Below are positions 44,041 through 57,700 of a stretch of 64,000 bases of DNA, piece after piece. The notes under the pieces are model-generated. The model was not told where the DNA came from, searched no databases, and was given only the letters and a program-made list of their open reading frames with translations. Origin of the DNA: Capitulum mitella. Lineage: Eukaryota > Arthropoda > Thecostraca > Pollicipedomorpha > Pollicipedidae. Position 1 is the first letter of the stretch; the number at the start of each line of letters is the position of its first letter. The position numbers were made by a program, and so were the translations under genes. The stretch is taken from assembly GCA_030062745.1 (NCBI GenBank), contig CP099851.1:4399161-4463160 (forward strand), read 5' to 3'.

Positions 44041-46270
44041 AAATTGTTTCTAACTCGGCCTGGAAAATAAACATGCACATCTGACCTAGGATGACCTAAC
44101 ATAAGGTCACACATGCTCCACACTGAACTCATACGTCATGCTAAGATAAAATGCAAGCCACAGTCACCATACATTACAAAAGTACCCGAAATATACCAAT
44201 GAAATAAAACTGGACACTGAATTGCAAAACACGGCCATCTTCATAATGTCATTTAAAGGTAACCTAAGATGGCTTCCATCCCAAATTCTTGTCAGTAAAT
44301 GTAAAACTGGTGTAAGAAAAGATACTGAAAGTTTCAACACAATGCATTAATTCATCTGCAAGGAATGTGCCAGAAGGCATTAAATGGCCTTCCACTGAAT
44401 GGTGGATTAAAGCTGGATATACTCACAGATGAAAGCACTTGAAGATAAAGGAGAAATACATCTGATTATCCACATCAGAACACATTACAGGCCACTTGGT
44501 ACAGTTATGGAGATAAACAAGGGGCATGAGATGACCAGAATCAATTTCATTGTTTGCAGTCTTTTTATAAAAATTAACCATCACACAACACGAGCCAAAG
44601 TAGTCAACGTACCGAAATGACAGTCAACGCGTCAGTCCCTTCCTTCAACGACAGTCGTTCAAGACTGGATAGCAGTGCAAGCAGTCTTCTCTCTCATCTG
44701 CCACGTACGAAACCGGTTTTCTGGTGGCCTTGCTGTGTAACCAAGACAGGATCCGCTGCAGCTCTGCACACACAGGCCTAAAGCGCCTCGGTCCGGCCAA
44801 TCTCTACATCTCGTTGCTAAGCTGCCTAGTTGCTGCTTAGTGTCCGCTTTTTAAAACACGGTACATTTCAATACGCCGCAGAAGCGCAACGCTCCCTCCC
44901 TGCTTCTTATTAAAACCATAGAAGGTAACAACTACGAAATTATTACATCTGGAAGGAATCCTACTCAAGGAGCAGTTATCACCGCCAAATTTCTAAACAC
45001 CAAACGCTGAGCGCATATAAGATTAAGCCACCTACCGCATTTGAGAAAGTGGAAAATATGGACAATTGTTATTCTTTCAGTCACTGCTCGGAAACTTCAA
45101 TTGTTTTAAAAATTTGACAGAAGGAGATGCGTGTAGTATATGTCATATGTCATATGTGTCATAATCATATATGTCAGAATCACCAAGAGACGACAAGCTC
45201 TTCAAAAACTTGTTGTGTAATGCGGGTACCCAGCTGGCAGGGGTGTGATTTAATATCGCTTTTTGGGCGCGCATGCACCCACAAACCAGATCAATGCCCC
45301 CATAAAAATCATGGTTCTTGGTGCTAATGTAGTCATGAGGACAGCTGCGGGTGGATGAACAGATTGAAAGGGGTCCAAGTGGAGGCTGGTGAGGGCCGGC
45401 TTTGCTTCTGAGAGATTCCGGCCAGATAGCACTCCGCACTTATGCCATTTTGTGCTGTGTTCATTCGGCAGCCTAAGGGTCGGCGTACATAAGAAGCCAG
45501 GTAACAGAAACCAGCGTGCAATGGCGTCGGGTTCGCGTGTGCGTTTACTCCCAGACCGAAAGGATCTACCAATCACGTGGCGTTTTGTTGTGTAACTGCA
45601 CGGCTATATAAAATTCCTCCAATCCAGCACCATCTGGGTCTATACCTGGAATAAAGGTACGTCATATTTGTGATCTTTCGTGCAGTGCAAATCGGTGCAA
45701 TGTTCCACATAACCTTCCCCTCTTTTCACATAGGATCAGCGGCCGCACCACGTTGACCGAAAATGTCGCTTGCCCGCTAGCCTGACGACGTTGCCAGCGA
45801 ATTCGGGTAAGCGGGGCAAGCGACATTCTCAGGTCTTTTTTCCATGCATTTTTCCACGGTAGGAATATGAGTGATGTTAAATTTTCCCTCACTGGGGTGT
45901 AGCCTGTTCGCGCCGCCCCTCCTCACGCCTCGCCATGGCAACGACACTGACTGTGACTCGGACCCCACCCTCCTCAGAGAGCTCGGACCAGATGCATTCG
46001 TAACAATTAATGCTTCCGAAGCTTGGCCTGTCCGCCAGGTGGTCAGCGCAGAAGGCCTGTCAGCCGGCCCGTCCCAGGTCACCTCCGCTGGCGATTCGGC
46101 GGCCCCGGAGGTCGGACGGACGTGCCGGCGGCGGCGGACGGCGGCGGCCCGACCCCTGCCGTCAGCTGAATTGAACCCCCGCCGCCGCGCGCCGGCCGGG
46201 CGAGCGCGGAATTCGCATCCATCAGCTGACGGCCGGCGGCGGGCCGATCTCGACTGATTGTGGCTGGCGG
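44041..46270. other. Unassigned region with GC-rich island
   Basis: From about 45.9 to 46.26 kb the sequence becomes very GC- and CpG-rich and is open on the plus strand from 45871 to 46257, but its composition (Arg/Ala-rich) and lack of splice structure do not support a gene. A promoter or CpG island of an unseen gene is possible. Nothing else recognised. Confidence 0.4.
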
Positions 46271-46274
46271 CTGC

Positions 46275-46715
46275 GGCGCGTCACGGAGGACGCGACTTCC
46301 GGAAACGTGAGGACGACGCAGGTCCTCCCCCGCCTGCCTGAGGACGAGAGGACGGTAAACGTCCGCCCCCGCCTGCCTGAGGACGTGAAGAAGGTACATG
46401 TCCTTCCCCACCTGTCTGAAAACGTGAGGACACTACAGGTCCTCCCCGTCTGAAGACGTGAGGACGGGTACTTTCGCTCGCCTCAGGGCGTGATGGATGG
46501 TACATGTCTAACCCTGCCCGTCTGGAGACGTGAGGACGCCGTCCGGGTCTCCCTCACCTGCAAGAGGACGTGAGGGAGGTACAGTTCTTCCTATGCCCGT
46601 CTGAGGACGTCAGCACGGTGCATGTCCTCCATCGTTACCCTGAAGACGCGAGGACGGCGCAGGTCCTCTCCACCTGCCTGATGATAAGACGGTACAGGTC
46701 CCGACAGCATAAGAC
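46275..46715. repeat. About 55-bp minisatellite (GACGTGAGGACGGTACATGT)
   Basis: About eight units sharing CTGAGGACGTGAGGACGGTA, then CAGGTCCTCC and CCGCCTGC, with length variation. Open frames across it are periodic. Confidence 0.8.
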
Positions 46716-46734
46716 GGCAGAATATTGATTATTG

Positions 46735-46765
46735 TTATTGTTGCTACTGCTGCTATTACTACCAC

Positions 46766-46797
<32 letters not shown>

Positions 46798-46815
46798 CTA
46801 TTATTATCATTATTA
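46735..46815. repeat. (ATT)n-type microsatellite
   Basis: ATTATTATTACTATTATTAT-type trinucleotide run. Translates to Ile-rich artefacts. Confidence 0.9.
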
Positions 46816-47554
46816 TGGATGCGACAGAACGACCTCAGGCTAGTAAGATTTTGGAAAAGATCCAGGTTAAAAATTTCTTGTTTCCCGATCTACCGATCCT
46901 CATTTTGAGAACAGTACAAATGATTTTAGGGACTAATGTACTCGGGCTCGTCGTCTACCCCGGGAGGTCTTCACCGGAAAAGTTTTTGTCTTTATATAAA
47001 CAGCGGTAACCATGCGGTGTTGACTACAAACATTCCGGCGTCATTACGGCCATCGCTAGCTTCGGGGAACGATTATGCTAACAAGTTCGTTTTTGTTTCT
47101 GCAGAAGACCGGTCGTGATCAATTCGCCTTGTCAAGCATATGGCCTCCGAATACCTCCACGCTAGTACGGAGGATCTCTCTCCGATCTCTGTCTGAGTAG
47201 CATCGGGATCTCGTTATCTTCCATTTACCTATTTCTCGTCTGTGTCCATCCCTGCCGGTAAATAGGTACAGTTCCCATCCTTTCATTGTTTTCTTGTAGC
47301 ACTATGGGTCAGTTTTTCGAAAAAAATCATCGTCTTCCTTCCATTTCAAGCTCAACGCACTAGCTTTCAAAGTCATGAAGTCGGCCGGCGAAACCAGTCT
47401 ATATTACTGAACTTACTGGCATATTTTCGGCTCGTGACTTCAGGCTTGTGTACCGACCTGTGAACTGATCCGAACTTAAGCTTCACTCGCCCACCAGTCC
47501 GGTCTAACCACCGTCCTGTCCTGTACTCAGAGCCTCCGACAGTCGCCAGATGTT

Positions 47555-47672
<118 letters not shown>

Positions 47673-49123
47673 TATGATGACCCGACGTCGCAACTACAGG
47701 ACCTAGTTTATACAATGTTCTTCTGAACGTTGAGGGAGGAATGAATGTAACTTCAGCGTCGCCCCTACAGGCACGATGGTTTTAAATCGGTTCCTTTCTA
47801 TTACGACAGCATTTACCGCTGTTTTGATATAAATCGACCTCCATTGTTTAAAAATGACTTGTCAGCAATGGACAGCGAAAGACCTAATAAAAGTTACGCG
47901 AAAGACGACAAAAATGTAGATCCGAATATTTCCTGAAGATCACAACATTCTCTGATCCTTGTGTGTGAGTAAAAGTTTCTCACGTTGCCAAGACTAGGAA
48001 TCGTTGCCAAGATTCCTGTTGCGATAAAACGGGTTTTAAACATTCTACCAATGTAACACCTAAAAACTGATGGGTCGATCATGCATGATTTCCTCACAGC
48101 TAGCTAGCAGATCACGAACTGGCTAGTCCAGTGCTGCGTGGGTTTTAAGAGCACATAATGGGGGCCATGTGTCTCCATACTTAGTATCATGAAAAGTATC
48201 TGCAGAGACCGTAGGAACAGTTATCTTGTATCGCTGGATTGACGTGGTGCATAGCCCTCACAGGACGAGATACGTAGTTAGCCACCCTCTCCGTGAGGTT
48301 TTTCTTAGATTGCCGGTGGACGGCTACCGATAAAACCCTGAAATTTGGTTCTACCTGATTTTCAGTGAGTTACAGGCCTTTTCTTCTCCCTCTCAAACAA
48401 TGCCCCTAAGTGATGTCAGCGCCCAGTTATGATGGCGTTCTCGAGGGCCTGAACCATTTTTTAAGATTTGAGCCGTATTTTAGTTTCCAGGCCAGGCCAC
48501 GGTAGATGCCAGGTCAACATCTAATATGATGGAATATAAGGCCCTAATATGATGGTCAGCTGTATTACGCTTGTTCATGCCGCCAATGATGTTTGATAAT
48601 CACAGACTAGATTTCTTGCTTTTGAAAGGGTAAAACGCATTGCAGAATTGAAATGGCGAACGAAAATTTTGCCAAAATCTGGTTTAGAGTCATTTAAGGT
48701 CATAAAAGTTCAGTGACTTCAGGTGACCTTGAAGAGGTACATGATATTTCAACCCCCTAACAATGATTTTTCCTTTCATTTTCCAAGAGCCTTCCAATTT
48801 CCTTCCAATTTCCAATAACCAGAGAACTCTGGTGTGTGATAATCAAACATTATTGTCCGCACAAGCAACGCAGACTGACGATCATACTTTTGGCCTGGCC
48901 TTGATTTGACATTTACCTCCATACAAAAGTCATGAATGACTACAAAGATTGCCCAGTTTTAACCCGCATAGTGGAAGGGGGTTTCGAGTTAATGCGCATT
49001 GGAAAGGGGGCACAAAAGAATCCCCTCCGATTTCGGAAACGGAGAGAGCTGACATGAAATTTCATGGACAGGGTGGGGCTATAACGATTTGCATCGTGTA
49101 CAGTTTTCATGACGCTAGGTTAA

Positions 49124-50276
49124 CCCTATTCCCGGAGGGCTAGACGGTATGGCCGATTCCCGGTAGGGGGGGCGGATTCGGCCTCCCCCCTGAGATCTCG
49201 AGAACTTCTTCTCCGATTTCATCGCAACAAAGGGCTTTCGATTTGCCGTGACGTGAACTACATTTTTATAAAAAGAAATTTTCAAAATTTCGAAATTTGT
49301 GGATACAGGGGGGCAAAAATGTCAAAATGGGGGGTACTTTTGGACTTCTTATAACTCCGTTGTTTATGGACCGATTTCAATGAAAACGGCATGAATCGAT
49401 AAAATATGAATAGGGCTTTTACCATGGGTCCGCAAATCTGAAAGTTTGAGAAAATTCATGGGCGTTCACAGGGTTTCAAAAATAGAAGGATTAGTTTTCT
49501 AACAACTGAATGAACAAAAGAGGCAAACACCCTTTTTGGCTTCTGATAGTCATGTTATACTAAATAAGTACAAATCGCATTACAGTGTTTGTATAATGTT
49601 AGCATAGGCGGTGCCAGGGACATGAAAAAGGGGGAACTGTCATGGTCACACGTTTCTCAGATCAACTGGTGACCTTTGACCTTAAATGACCTCCAGTGAC
49701 CTTGGGGTCACTTGGAATGATCTCCCGTGCATTTAATATTATCTGCAAACGTTTTCAATTATTTGAATTCACTCTATTTCAAAAATTTCATTTTACGGCT
49801 ATTGCGATATAGGGTACGCGCACTGACATTTTAGGTCATAGCTCCGTGACCCGACATGATATCAAGCTGAAACTTGGTACACAAGTAGAAGGCACCCTTC
49901 TACGTCATATATATTCCGGGTTTGGCATTTGAAAAAACGGCACCGAAATTACTGAAAAAAAAAATTGATTTTTGACCTTGACCTGACCTTGTAAAATGAC
50001 CTCAGATGAACAAAATTACATCGGCACATTGCTCAACCATTTAGCTATACATCCATATAAAGTTTAAGTTCTAGCTTTAAAACTCTGTTTTTGGCAGACA
50101 TTTTCCTTTTCCCTCACATGGCCAAAATGGCATGGGTGCCTCCAAAACGTTGCCTGGCTCCCCTGCAAATGATTTTGAAGTTTTGTGACGCACGTGAAGA
50201 TGCTGGGGCCACCAGTTTTGTGAGGCTGGTTAAAAGCCTGGAATTGGCAGCAAAACCCGCTTCCCCCGGAATAGGG
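49124..50276. mobile_element. 1.15-kb TTAA-flanked inverted-repeat element (piggyBac-like)
   Basis: TTAA at 49120-49123 and 50277-50280 flank ends CCCTATTCCCGGAGGG and, reverse-complemented, CCCTATTCCGGGGGAA. TTAA duplications and ends beginning CCC are the mark of piggyBac-type elements. No transposase frame is present, so it would be non-autonomous. Confidence 0.55.
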
Positions 50277-50639
50277 TTAATATCTTCTAGGTCAAATGGG
50301 GCCGAAAAGACACTTTGGACACTTTCTCGGCCTGTACAGGCCATTCCGCACAGCTTTTCAAATGAAACGGGAAAAAGGTGTTTGTTTGAGCGTTAAAACG
50401 TGGAATACGACAACTTCCATTCCATCTGACGTCTTGACTGAGGATTTTCGGGCCGAGATCATGTCAGGTCATTGACCCATGTCGCCATTTTTTCATCCTT
50501 TGCAGATCAAATTTGGAGCAACACGGGATGAGCTAGTAGCTTTAGGGTAAATGAGGGTGCTACAAGAGTCTTTTGGGATATTTTCAGTGAAGGTGACCAA
50601 CATCCCCACATTTGACCACTTCCAGCGTTTATATTTATG

Positions 50640-51130
50640 TATGTATGTATATGTACATGTGTATTTACATATGGAGTATCAGTATGCCAAATGTGTTTTT
50701 AGTAGGGTCTTTGAATACATGTTTCATATAGGTCGTCATATTGCAAAGCAAATCTGGACCAGGCCACAAAATAGTTATCCCCCGACCTTTGATGATCTTG
50801 ACCTTCACTGATCCTGGTATATATAAGCATATCCATGTACGCACACGTGTTTCTTATTAGGGTCTTTGAATGCATATTTCATGTACATAATAAGCATGTT
50901 GCAAAGCAAATCTAGACCAGGTCACAAGATATTTGACCTTGGCCTTTGATGGCCTTGACCTTTACTGAGCCTGGTATATGTAAACGTATCAGTATGCGCA
51001 TAAATGTGTTCCTTTAATAGGGTCTCTGAATGCATATTTCACATAAATCGACATGTTGTAAACCAAAGCTGGATCTTGTCACAACCTGGTAGACCTTGAC
51101 CTTTGATGGCATTGACCATTATTGTCCCTG
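50640..51130. repeat. Three-copy tandem repeat, about 157-bp unit
   Basis: Units start near 50705, 50860 and 51020 at GGGTCTTTGAATGCATATTT and share CATGTTGCAAAGCAAATCT and a CCTTGACCTTTGATGGCCTT block. A short satellite with no coding content. Confidence 0.85.
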
Positions 51131-52694
51131 GCTTTGGTCTCGGTACATCCATCATTTTTGCCCAGCATGATGTCGCGTGATTGTTTTCAAAAGGTAATCT
51201 TAGGTAGAACGCTCGTCCTTTCATAAAGTTCCCATTTGTTAGTGGCAACCGTTATTTTCGTTATGTTTGCTGGACTTCAAATGTTTGAAACTTCAAGAAT
51301 TTCCGGCTGATTTTCGATTTTTCTGCGTTAATCGACGAGTTATTTAACAACCATAAATATCACAAAGTAGCAGCAACTAGTTCCGGTCCGTTCTCGAGAC
51401 TTTCAAGAAAAAGAGATGGGGCACAAAATGGCCCCCTTCCATTGCGCGTGTTAAACCCGGTTCCTAGAAAAAAAACATGGTTTGCTAACCAAAATGATTT
51501 AAAACCACTATGATGACAGCAGAGACGGAAAACGGTGAGATGTTCTCCATCCCTGTGGACTGAGAAGTCATGACGTCACTCCAGTAAGTTAAATGAGATA
51601 TCATTGAAATGAAAAGGAGTCCTTTTTCCTGTTCGTTTTTATTTCGTCGCGTAGTCGCGATTGGAAGACAAATAATAAGTGTTGGCAACTGGCAAAATCC
51701 CCTTCTCGTCCGGGATACAGACGAAAATTTTTACTACCGGCGAGGGTTAATACCCTGGGACTTCGTCATTACAGATGTGGGAAACCAACGTTCTTAGCAA
51801 TGTCTGGTACAGAGTTTCGGGCTGTTGGTAAGTACCTAGCCTAAGGAGCTCCGGGAAAAAATGACCCGAAAATTTTAGAACAAGTCTTCCAGCTCAAGGT
51901 TTAGATAGATGCTTTCCGCATCCGAGATGCCAAGAGTCATGCTTGATTTCATGGCCTATTGAAAGACTCACCAGAGCTAAAAACCGACATGATTGTTTTG
52001 AAACTAAATAACCTGGGCTTGTAGCAGTGGAAGTGAATACCGAAAATACATTATAAAATATTAAGTAAACTAAGCAAAAGTGAAAATGTTTGCATCACAT
52101 GGAGCCTGACCTGTGACTTTTTAAAATGGATTGGAGGTGCCTGAACATGCGTTATTTTGGGGACTCCATACCATTTTATGTGTCCACCCTGTACGGTCGC
52201 AGTTAAATTGACTGTTCGGAGCAAGAGTAATAAAGCTGCAGTATGCGTTTAAATGAATAGTGCGATTTCAGTAGTGGTGCGCGTTAACGCTTCATAGGAC
52301 GTGGACTCAGCTGGACGATGATTTGAGGAGGGAAGGGAAGTGGTTTTTAGGTGAAAAAAAGAAAAGGAAACGGCAGAACCCGTACGATTTTCACTTGAAA
52401 ATACTCGTTGCATGAAAATGGCGTCCGATTTCGATATATCACGATGTCAAAATGTATTACTGACGTAACCGATTCACCCTTCCTGTACGATGCATGGTCG
52501 CGGAATGTCGCTTAAACCGTTGAATATACATTTCTCGGCAGAGCGGGGGAGCCAATGCCCCCCCATGACAACACGCCATCATTGCGAATCGGCACCACTC
52601 AAATCAATGCCGCAGCCACCCACTGACGTCTGCCGCGCCGGCTTGGCATGGCGAGAGACTGCAGCGCCTGCGTCGGCGGCAGGTGGCTAACACC

Positions 52695-52730
52695 GGCGCC
52701 GCCGCCGCCGCCGCCGCCGCGGCGGCCGTC
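52695..52730. repeat. (GCC)n run in fringe 5' region
   Basis: GCCGCCGCC repeated about nine times just upstream of the fringe ATG, within a CpG-rich stretch that probably includes the 5' UTR. Confidence 0.85.
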
Positions 52731-52777
52731 AGTGCTGTTCAGGCCGGCCCGGAGGGAGGCAGCGCGGCGAGCGCGGT

Positions 52778-53716
52778 ATGGCGGCGGCGGTGGCCAGCGA
52801 AACAGGCCGTCAGGCGCTGCTGACGGTCTGCGCGCTCGGTCTGTGCGTGTTCTCCGGCCTGGCGGTGGCCCGGGCGGCGAGGCTGGCGGCCGCGGCCGAC
52901 TCTCCGACCGCCGACGTCAGTCCGGGAGCGCTCCGAGAGAGAGGACCAGAAGACTCGGGAGACGCCGCTGACCCGCGCGGATCGGCTGAACTCGTCCGGC
53001 GTCTGGCTCGGGTCTCGCGGTCGGTGGGCCGCGCATACGTCGGGTCGTCGCAGAGAGCTCCTGCCGCCGCCGCCGGCTCCGGCCTCTGGTTCCCCTGGAT
53101 GGGGCTGGCGGGACCCGGCCGTCGGACCGGCTGGAGGACGTCCTCATCAGCGTCAAGACGTCCGCGCAGTTCCACAGCACCCGCCTGGCGCCCGTGCTGG
53201 ACACGTGGTTCAGCCTCGCCAGCAACCAGGTGCGTGCCGGCCGGTCCCGCCACATCGGGTCGCTGGTGGCGCCCGAGGCGTTCGCGGTCGGGCCGTCACC
53301 GACGGGGATTCCCCGGCCCGACATCCGGAGGTGGCTCGGAACTCGGGGGTCTGTCACGGAGACGGAACTGGCAGAACAGGGCCTGCGTGGCTACCAGGAT
53401 TCGTTGCTTTATGACATCCATGCGCCTTTCGTGCCTTTCGTCATGATGCAACTTTTTTGTCCGGGCTTCCTCCGAAGAGGAACGTGGGGCAGGTTTGCCA
53501 TGCAGTCCTGAGGAAAATGGCGTTGTATTTTAGTGGCAAAATCACGGACCAGACGACTGTTGTCTACGCATTAGAATACTCTGAAACAACGTTTTTAGGA
53601 GAACTGATTGTTTTGGAACGAAGGTATGCGGATTGCCGGTTGCAAATCAGAACAAGAAGAGGAGCAAAAATAGAAGGGCATCTGAGCTTGTGTTCCATCC
53701 CACCACTCAGCAAAAA

Positions 53717-53764
<48 letters not shown>

Positions 53765-54674
53765 TGAGGCAATTTTGCTTACATTACTTTGCAGTAGCAC
53801 CTTTCAGGCGATTATGACCTTTTAGTGTCCTGCCTCTTGCATCCTAAGCCATCTGCAATGTAGTTCCCTGTCTCAGGTCCGAAGCTTGCTTCCCCGAACA
53901 GTGGTCCGGTCAATTCCAGGTTGGCGCCCAGCCTTGAAAATACCAACAAGCTCAACTGAAACTTCCAAAACGAAGGCAAAACACAACGAAACAAAACAAA
54001 AACATGGACAGGAACTAAGAGAGGGCTATCCCCGACCTGTAAAGTGGCTCTGGGTTGAGAATGGGCTATTTGAACTTGATAAGTTGTCCCGTAGCCAACG
54101 GATTCTTTAGGGTGTCAACAGGTCTCATCCAACTCAAATCATACTCTTTCTACAATGAAATATAGTCTGTCCAATTAAACAACTTTTTGTTCATTTGATT
54201 TAAGAATTAAACGATTTAATTAGTTTAAAAAATTAACAACTAATTTGTTTTAGGCGTCTTTGACTACTGGGGAACCATTTGAGCTACCTTCCTCTCTGAA
54301 AGAAAGTGTTGCCTGATTATCACTTTTTAACTCCCCTTGAATAGTTTTTTGCTACTCCTGGGGCAGATTGTACGAGACATTTCCATCGTGTTATCAACAA
54401 AAAATCCGTCACGCCGTTCTAGCGCTACATCGGCGAAAAGTTTTCACGACAGATCGACCGGCACAGGGACGCGTGTTTCACAGATAGTGCAGTGATGACG
54501 CTACAGCCGTTGTTTACACCCCGGTCCAATATGTCATGCCCAAACGGCCCCTGAAATCGGCTGTCGATCGAAACAAGTCTGCTATTTTTCGACGCCTCAG
54601 TTCTCCACATTGCGAAGTCGGTCTGCGTTACGCAATTGTGCACCGTCAGTCGAACACATAAGACTGGTCATCAG

Positions 54675-54721
<47 letters not shown>

Positions 54722-57700
54722 TCCAGCCATCTATTTGTGTGTAAAGGTCCCATTTGGTATTTCCTCGGCATTGTCGACAACTAGGTGGCGTTCCTGGCCA
54801 CAAATGCAATGCAAGGGATACCTCGCATTTAACAGCGTTTAAAACCTGATATACAAGGTTGAAAAAATGGAATGTTAATGATTCATGTTGGATCAAGCAC
54901 CGCTTAAAACTTACATAACATTGCAAATATGATAAAGTTGACCGCTGTATGCTTTTATTTATTTATTTATATAGTCCAGTGCACTCTTCCAAATTTCATG
55001 GTCGGATTTTGTTCAGTCCGTTTAGAAACCTTCGACAGGAGTGCATGGCCTGCCAAGAAAACGACAGGCTTTTTCAAACCTGTAAGGCAGAAATATGCCG
55101 CCGCTCCGCCCCCGGCGCGTCCTTCACCACCGTGACATCAGCGTCTGTTGAAAGTTCCGGCGGAAAAGCACCAAACTGTTTGTTGGGTGACGACGAAAAG
55201 AAATAATGCTCGGTATCGGTTGATCGGCTGCTATCAACAGTGTACCGCGCGACAATGAAAAAACGCGCATTGTCCGCCTCCAGAAAAGAAATGTATGGGT
55301 ATTCACAAAGCCTGCAAAAAGGCCCCCGGCTCAGCTTTGCTTTCGATCGCACCGGTACCTTTGTCATGCGAAGCCGTGCGCTCATTAGCAGCGTGGGCTG
55401 AGGAGAAGGACGCGCCCGCGAACAATGACCTAACGGTGAGCAGGGCCCGGCGGGTGCACGATGTGCACGACAGAGTGCTCAGTCCGTCACAGCCTGACCT
55501 GTTCGGCATTACGGCGCTTCGCCCGGCGGCCCGACCGTGGGGTCACCGCCCCGAGCCGGAAGTGGGCCGCGATTCTCGGTCACGTTTTGCCCGGCACGGG
55601 ATTCTCAGCCTCCTAAGTTTTCGTCCATTCCGGAACTTCTCGGGTGCAGCAAACGCTCTTCAACACTGCGGCGCAATGCTGGGGAAGAGGATGATCTGGA
55701 TCATGGGGGAGGGCCAGCTGTAGACGCCCCCTGCTTTTTTACCTACAAAGAGGATCGGTTGACTGACCTTCGAATTATGATGAAGCCGATTTAGAACCTT
55801 TGGCACTTTCAACGCTAAACATCCGACTTTTGCCTTAGGACAGTACCTATATTCAACGCACCCTTGCACCAAATGACAGCCGGTCTTTCCTGTGAGCGCT
55901 AAATCTTCAGAACAAAGTTGCCAAGCATAATCCTTACACCCTTGCTATTTCACGCAGGACCCGAATGGAATCCCAAGCGGTCTCGTCGTTAGTTATCGTC
56001 CTGCTTCTAGCTGTTTCCATGCTTGCTGGGTTCCACTTGTTCTTAAAAATACAAGGACATTACACGTATTCGAAAACAGTAACAGCTAATGAGAAACATA
56101 AACAGATTCGAAACTGACAAGGCATGGTGTTTAGCACGGCATGCATACTGACTGTTATGGTATGTGCTTGCATGGTCATGCACAAGTCTCGACAGCCGTA
56201 GATGTACCGCATTATCATGCGTTTCGCTGATATCCTTTGTATTGTTGCAGACTTGGTTTTTCACGGACGTGGACGACCCAGAACTTCAGGACCGCACAGG
56301 CAAGTTCTGACCCAACGATGTTTCACCAGACAGTTTATCCTGGTAACATGTCGTTGGAACTTGCAGTATCTTGGGCTTATGTTTATGTATCGATGATCTC
56401 GACTGACACTGACAAGCATAGCAGCCAGGGCAAATGCCTCTACCTGCCAGCTTCGAAGTGCCCAGTGGTATGTCCGTGGGTCGAGAATGATGACTGCCAG
56501 AGCACAATGTCGCTCTCTTTTTTGTGACCTGCAAACCGTCACGAAACAAAACAGAAATGGCCAACAATGGTCCTAGCAGTGGAAAGAGCATTTCGTTGGC
56601 CTTCCTCATTTGCCATATGTCGTTTTTTCTCAAATGAAGTGCAAAAAAAAATAATATTGGGGCGTATGAAAATTCGATTTTTGTACATTCATCCGCGAAT
56701 ACCGCAGTAAGGAATCTGTGTTATAAAATCATGTGTGCGATTTGTTTTCTCACATCATTTGCGGTGAAACCAGAGATGTTTCACTGAAAAGTGCTACCAA
56801 TCTTCGCGTGGTACATTAAAGTTCCGTAAACAGTCCACAGAATTCAAAACTTAAACCGGCATAGCCACCAACATGTAAGAGTTTCCTTGAAGCTCCAGCC
56901 GTTCCGTTGGCTAAAACACCGGCAGTGACGGTCTGTGCTCACGTTTTCAGGGGGCCACGTGATCAACACCAACTGCTCGTCGTCACACCACAGGGAGGCG
57001 CTCTGCTGCAAAATGGCCGCGGAATACGACTTCTTTATGGCCTCCGGTAAAAAGTGAGTGGTCAGCTTCTCTCCTCTTCCTCGCGTGTCTTACCAGTCCT
57101 GATTTTGTCGAGCACTTCACCTGTTCTCCTCCGTTTGGGCAGCGGCAAACTTGAGAGCGTCATGGTGAACGGCAGTCAGCAACGAACAGTGTCTCTTGCT
57201 GTAACGTATTTAAAAAATCGGTAGTCGGCTTACATCGTTTATTAAAATAAAACGATGGCATGATGAATGTAGCACTGTGGTTGGTTACACCGCCTAAGCT
57301 TCCTCGGTGCAAGCCGCAGTGTCTACCAGTTCTAGGAATAACATTCCACCCAGACAGTGACGTTGAGACGTCGAGCATCGTTAGCAGGTGCATGACGTGG
57401 GCTTCCTCAGAGCTATTCAGCATTTATGACAGCCCCAGTGTAGTGAACGTCCTCTGTGGGAAAGCTTCGGTATGGGTTGATTTCTGAACGCCGGAACGCT
57501 GCTGGCGGCCATAGCAACGCCCAGCGGATGTGACTTTTGTGACTGCGACACACGCGATCGCCTGCGGCGAAGCAAAACACCACCTGTTCGGTACCACCAT
57601 CCGCTTTGCCCTATCGTTGGCTGAGCTCCCCTGAAATCCGGCTGGACCCTAAACAGGCGGCGCGCCAAAAATAACCACCAGCGGCGCATGGCCGTACAAC

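Larger units (their letters stand above)
48993..51450. mobile_element. Possible larger TTAA-flanked element
   Basis: TTAA at 48989-48992 and 51451-51454 flank ends that are inverted copies: 5' GCGCATTGGAAAGGGGGC against the reverse complement of the 3' end, GCGCAATGGAAGGGGGC. It contains the shorter TTAA element and a 157-bp tandem repeat. No transposase frame was seen, so a non-autonomous or composite element is inferred. Confidence 0.4.

Noticed and set aside
45127-45600. Small genes at 45.1-45.6 kb
   Set aside because: Overlapping frames on both strands, none with recognisable domains; may belong to an old repeat.
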